This document shows, piece after piece, positions 59,806-64,000 of a DNA stretch of 64,000 nt. The position numbers and the translations under genes were made by a program. The stretch covers positions 426,530 through 490,529 of the forward strand of contig NZ_VEWK01000003.1 of the NCBI RefSeq assembly GCF_006376675.1, given 5' to 3'. The stretch is from Brucella pecoris. GTDB taxonomy: Bacteria; Pseudomonadota; Alphaproteobacteria; Rhizobiales; Rhizobiaceae. The first letter of the stretch is position 1; every line of letters begins with the position of its first letter. The notes below the pieces were generated by a model. That model was not told where the DNA came from and did not search any database. It was given only the letters and a program-made list of their open reading frames with translations.

Positions 59806-61188
59806 AACCTTCATCGGCAGACCACCTTGCGGCTGGGTGGTCAGCTTCTGTACTGGCCACGGCTTCGTCGTTTCCAGCACCTCGAAGCGACGTCCGTCGA
59901 GCAGGATGGCGAGCGCAATCACAGCCTCCTGCAAGGCAAAGCTTGCGCCGATGCAGACGCGCGGGCCTGCCCCGAAGGGCAGATATTGAAAGCGGTCGAG
60001 CTTGTCGCGGTTTCCCGGCCAGAAGCGTTCAGGCATGAAAGCGTCCGGCTGGTCCCAGTAGAGCCTATGGCGATGAATGACCCACGGCATGACCAGCACG
60101 GTCGCGCCCTTCGGGATTGTCAGATCGTCATACTTATCGTCGGTTGCCGCCTCACGATTGATCGACGGTGCGGGCGGATAAAGCCGCATCGCCTCCTCGA
60201 AGGCTGCGCGTGTGAAAGGCAGCGATGCCAGCCATTCCTGCGGCGGCAGATCGCGCCCGCCCTTTGCGAAAAAGCCGTCAACCTCCGCTTCAATACGTTC
60301 GCGCTCACCGGGCGCCTTGGCAAGCAGATAAAGCGTCCAGCCAAGTGCGCGAGCGGTCGTTTCGTGACCGGCACCAATGAACGTAATGATGTTGTCCTCA
60401 ATCTCGGAACGGCTCAGGCCGTCCGGTCCTTCGGCGCGCAAAAGCAAAGTGAGGAAATCGCTTGGAACGTCCTCGCCCTTGTCCATGCGGGTTTTACGCA
60501 GCGCGATGGTGTCGGAGACCAGCTCACGGAAGAATCCGAGCGATTGCTGCCCACGCAGGCGCGTCAAGCGTGGAAGCCAGTCGGGCAGCCCCAAGAGGTC
60601 GAACGGATCGACCCGTCCCATGGTCTCGAACAATTTGTCGATCTGATGGGCGAAATCGTTGGGATCCCCCGCGATCTCGCCTGAGAACAATGTTTCGGCC
60701 AGAATGTCATAGGTCAGGAGCGTCATGTCATGGGCGACATCGGTGATCGTACCGGAGGTCTTGTATCGCTCGGCGAACTGGCGCGACCGGTCACGCATGG
60801 CCTCGGCAAAACCACCGATATGGCGTGGCGTGAAAACCGGCGCCATGGCTTTTCGCGAACGCTTCCACACTTGACCCTCGGCGGTCAGCAGACCGTCGCG
60901 CAACAAGGGGCGCAGCACACGCTGGCGAATGGCGGACATAGGATAATTGGCGGCATTGTCGACCAGCACATGACGGATCAGCCCCGGATCGTTGGCGATG
61001 ATGGTTTTCATGCCGAACCAGCTAACGGAAATCCACCGCTCATTGTAGGACGGTTCGCCCCACAGCTCGAGCGGGTTTTTGTAAACGACCCGCATCATCT
61101 CGAAACGCCCCACCGGCTTTTCGCGCGGGCGCGGTGCAGGCGGTACAAATGGACCCGGTCTTTCGCTCATGACGTTCGCAATTTCCAT
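59794..61188 (-). CDS. Cytochrome P450
   Basis: A 464-residue soluble heme monooxygenase. The heme-binding loop FGAGPRVCIG has Cys412 as ligand, the I-helix has AGHETTARAL, the K-helix EEAMRLYPPAP holds the ExxR pair and WKRSRKAMAPVF is the C-helix. The layout is that of the larger, eukaryote-like bacterial P450s. Its substrate and electron partners are unknown; no ferredoxin gene is nearby. The ATG at 61188 is preferred over the TTG before it, with AAGGAA upstream. It ends immediately against fghA. Confidence 0.93.
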   Translation of the reverse strand: MEIANVMSERPGPFVPPAPRPREKPVGRFEMMRVVYKNPLELWGEPSYNERWISVSWFGMKTIIANDPGLIRHVLVDNAANYPMSAIRQRVLRPLLRDGLLTAEGQVWKRSRKAMAPVFTPRHIGGFAEAMRDRSRQFAERYKTSGTITDVAHDMTLLTYDILAETLFSGEIAGDPNDFAHQIDKLFETMGRVDPFDLLGLPDWLPRLTRLRGQQSLGFFRELVSDTIALRKTRMDKGEDVPSDFLTLLLRAEGPDGLSRSEIEDNIITFIGAGHETTARALGWTLYLLAKAPGERERIEAEVDGFFAKGGRDLPPQEWLASLPFTRAAFEEAMRLYPPAPSINREAATDDKYDDLTIPKGATVLVMPWVIHRHRLYWDQPDAFMPERFWPGNRDKLDRFQYLPFGAGPRVCIGASFALQEAVIALAILLDGRRFEVLETTKPWPVQKLTTQPQGGLPMKVLKR

Positions 61189-61339
61189 CAAGCGTTCCTT
61201 TCGTCATAAAACAGGTCGAGAACGCCCCCGTCAAACCGGATATAAGCGTCAATTGTGGCGGTTCCAGAAGCCAAGTGGCACCGCTACTGTTCACATATGA
61301 ACCAACTGCCGGAATCCCCGGTAAATTTACCGCCAAAAT

Positions 61340-61368
61340 TTGGAAAAATAGCCGTTAGCACCTATATT
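61340..61368 (+). promoter_or_regulatory. Probable gyrB promoter
   Basis: TTGGAA at 61340-61345 and TATATT at 61363-61368 are separated by 17 bases, an excellent housekeeping promoter. The leader to the gyrB ATG would be about 66 bases. Confidence 0.6.
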
Positions 61369-61389
61369 AAAGCCATGTTTGTCGCGTGA

Positions 61390-63882
<2,493 letters not shown>

Positions 63883-63887
63883 TAAAG

Positions 63888-63923
63888 AAAACCCCGAAAG
63901 GCCGGATAGCTTTTCGGGGTTTT
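63888..63923 (+). terminator. Rho-independent terminator of gyrB
   Basis: Stem AAAACCCCGAAA / TTTCGGGGTTTT with an 11- to 12-base loop, five bases after the stop. Confidence 0.92.
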
Positions 63924-63924
63924 G

Positions 63925-64000
63925 ATCGGGTAGGAGGGCATTTTAGGCCCTCCCCCCACACCACCGTACGTACGGTTCCGTATACGGCGGTTCATGAAGC
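63925..64000 (-). mobile_element. 3' end (domains V and VI) of a class IIC-like group II intron
   Basis: On the minus strand the sequence reads GAACCGCCGTATACGG, AACCGTACGTACGGTGGTGTG, which is the domain V hairpin pattern of class IIC introns such as that of Oceanobacillus iheyensis. A domain VI-like hairpin follows, GGAGGGC / GCCCTCC with loop CUAAAAU (63933-63953), then ACCCGAT at the presumed 3' end (63925). The rest of the intron, including any reverse transcriptase, lies beyond the right edge. Confidence 0.75.

Overview
The window looks like a housekeeping stretch of an alphaproteobacterial main chromosome, most likely from the Brucella/Ochrobactrum group. The basis is family recognition, not a search: an Ochrobactrum-type omega-transaminase, a BA14K-family protein, OlsB next to mutS, a PrrB/PrrA-type redox system, class I sulfite reduction genes of rhizobial type, and dispersed short palindromes typical of Rhizobiales. 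I see no tRNA, rRNA, CRISPR array, prophage or insertion sequence. The only mobile DNA is the 3' tail of a probable class IIC group II intron at the right edge.

Layout. 1-7.9 kb: 5' part of a class III transaminase gene, a LuxR-type regulator broken by one missing base, metH behind a palindromic operator, a BA14K protein, a small membrane protein, an O6-alkylguanine-DNA methyltransferase and a Dabb protein. 7.9-12.7 kb: a sulfur assimilation operon on the minus strand (cysG, DUF2849, cysI, cysH, DUF934). 12.8-17.3 kb: a minus-strand operon yraN-rsmI-hemW-rdgB-VOC-rph, divergent from hrcA-grpE. 19.4-24.4 kb: TRIC-like channel, adenosine-kinase-like PfkB, EI24 membrane protein, nth, DUF2244, and a small heat-shock gene with DUF1150 behind a probable RpoH promoter and a ROSE-like RNA thermometer. 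24.5-31.1 kb (minus): ptsN, hpf, rpoN, lptB, lptA, lptC, with a 919-base gap between hpf and rpoN that holds no convincing gene. 31.5-37 kb: sppA, ihfB, a LapA-type protein, two RNA methyltransferases, lspA, and olsB with a Pho-box-like triple repeat. 37-49.3 kb: mutS, maeB, glnD, murJ, trpS, a Usp protein and nfu.

49.4-55.8 kb: L,D-transpeptidase, mmcB, and a redox two-component system (response regulator and membrane sensor) with a DUF2267 gene between the two, then hrpB. 55.9-61.2 kb: a formaldehyde detoxification cluster (frmR with its operator, adhC, an ElaA acetyltransferase, DUF1345, fghA) preceded by a YjaB-like acetyltransferase and met tail to tail by a cytochrome P450. 61.4-63.9 kb: gyrB and its terminator, then the intron tail.

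Functional links: siroheme from CysG feeds CysI, which reduces the sulfite made by the APS-reductase-type CysH; sulfide can then enter methionine synthesis, where MetH acts. PtsN, RpoN and GlnD are nitrogen-control parts. LptA/B/C, MurJ, LspA, OlsB and the L,D-transpeptidase serve the envelope. HrcA, GrpE, Hsp20 and DUF1150 serve heat shock.
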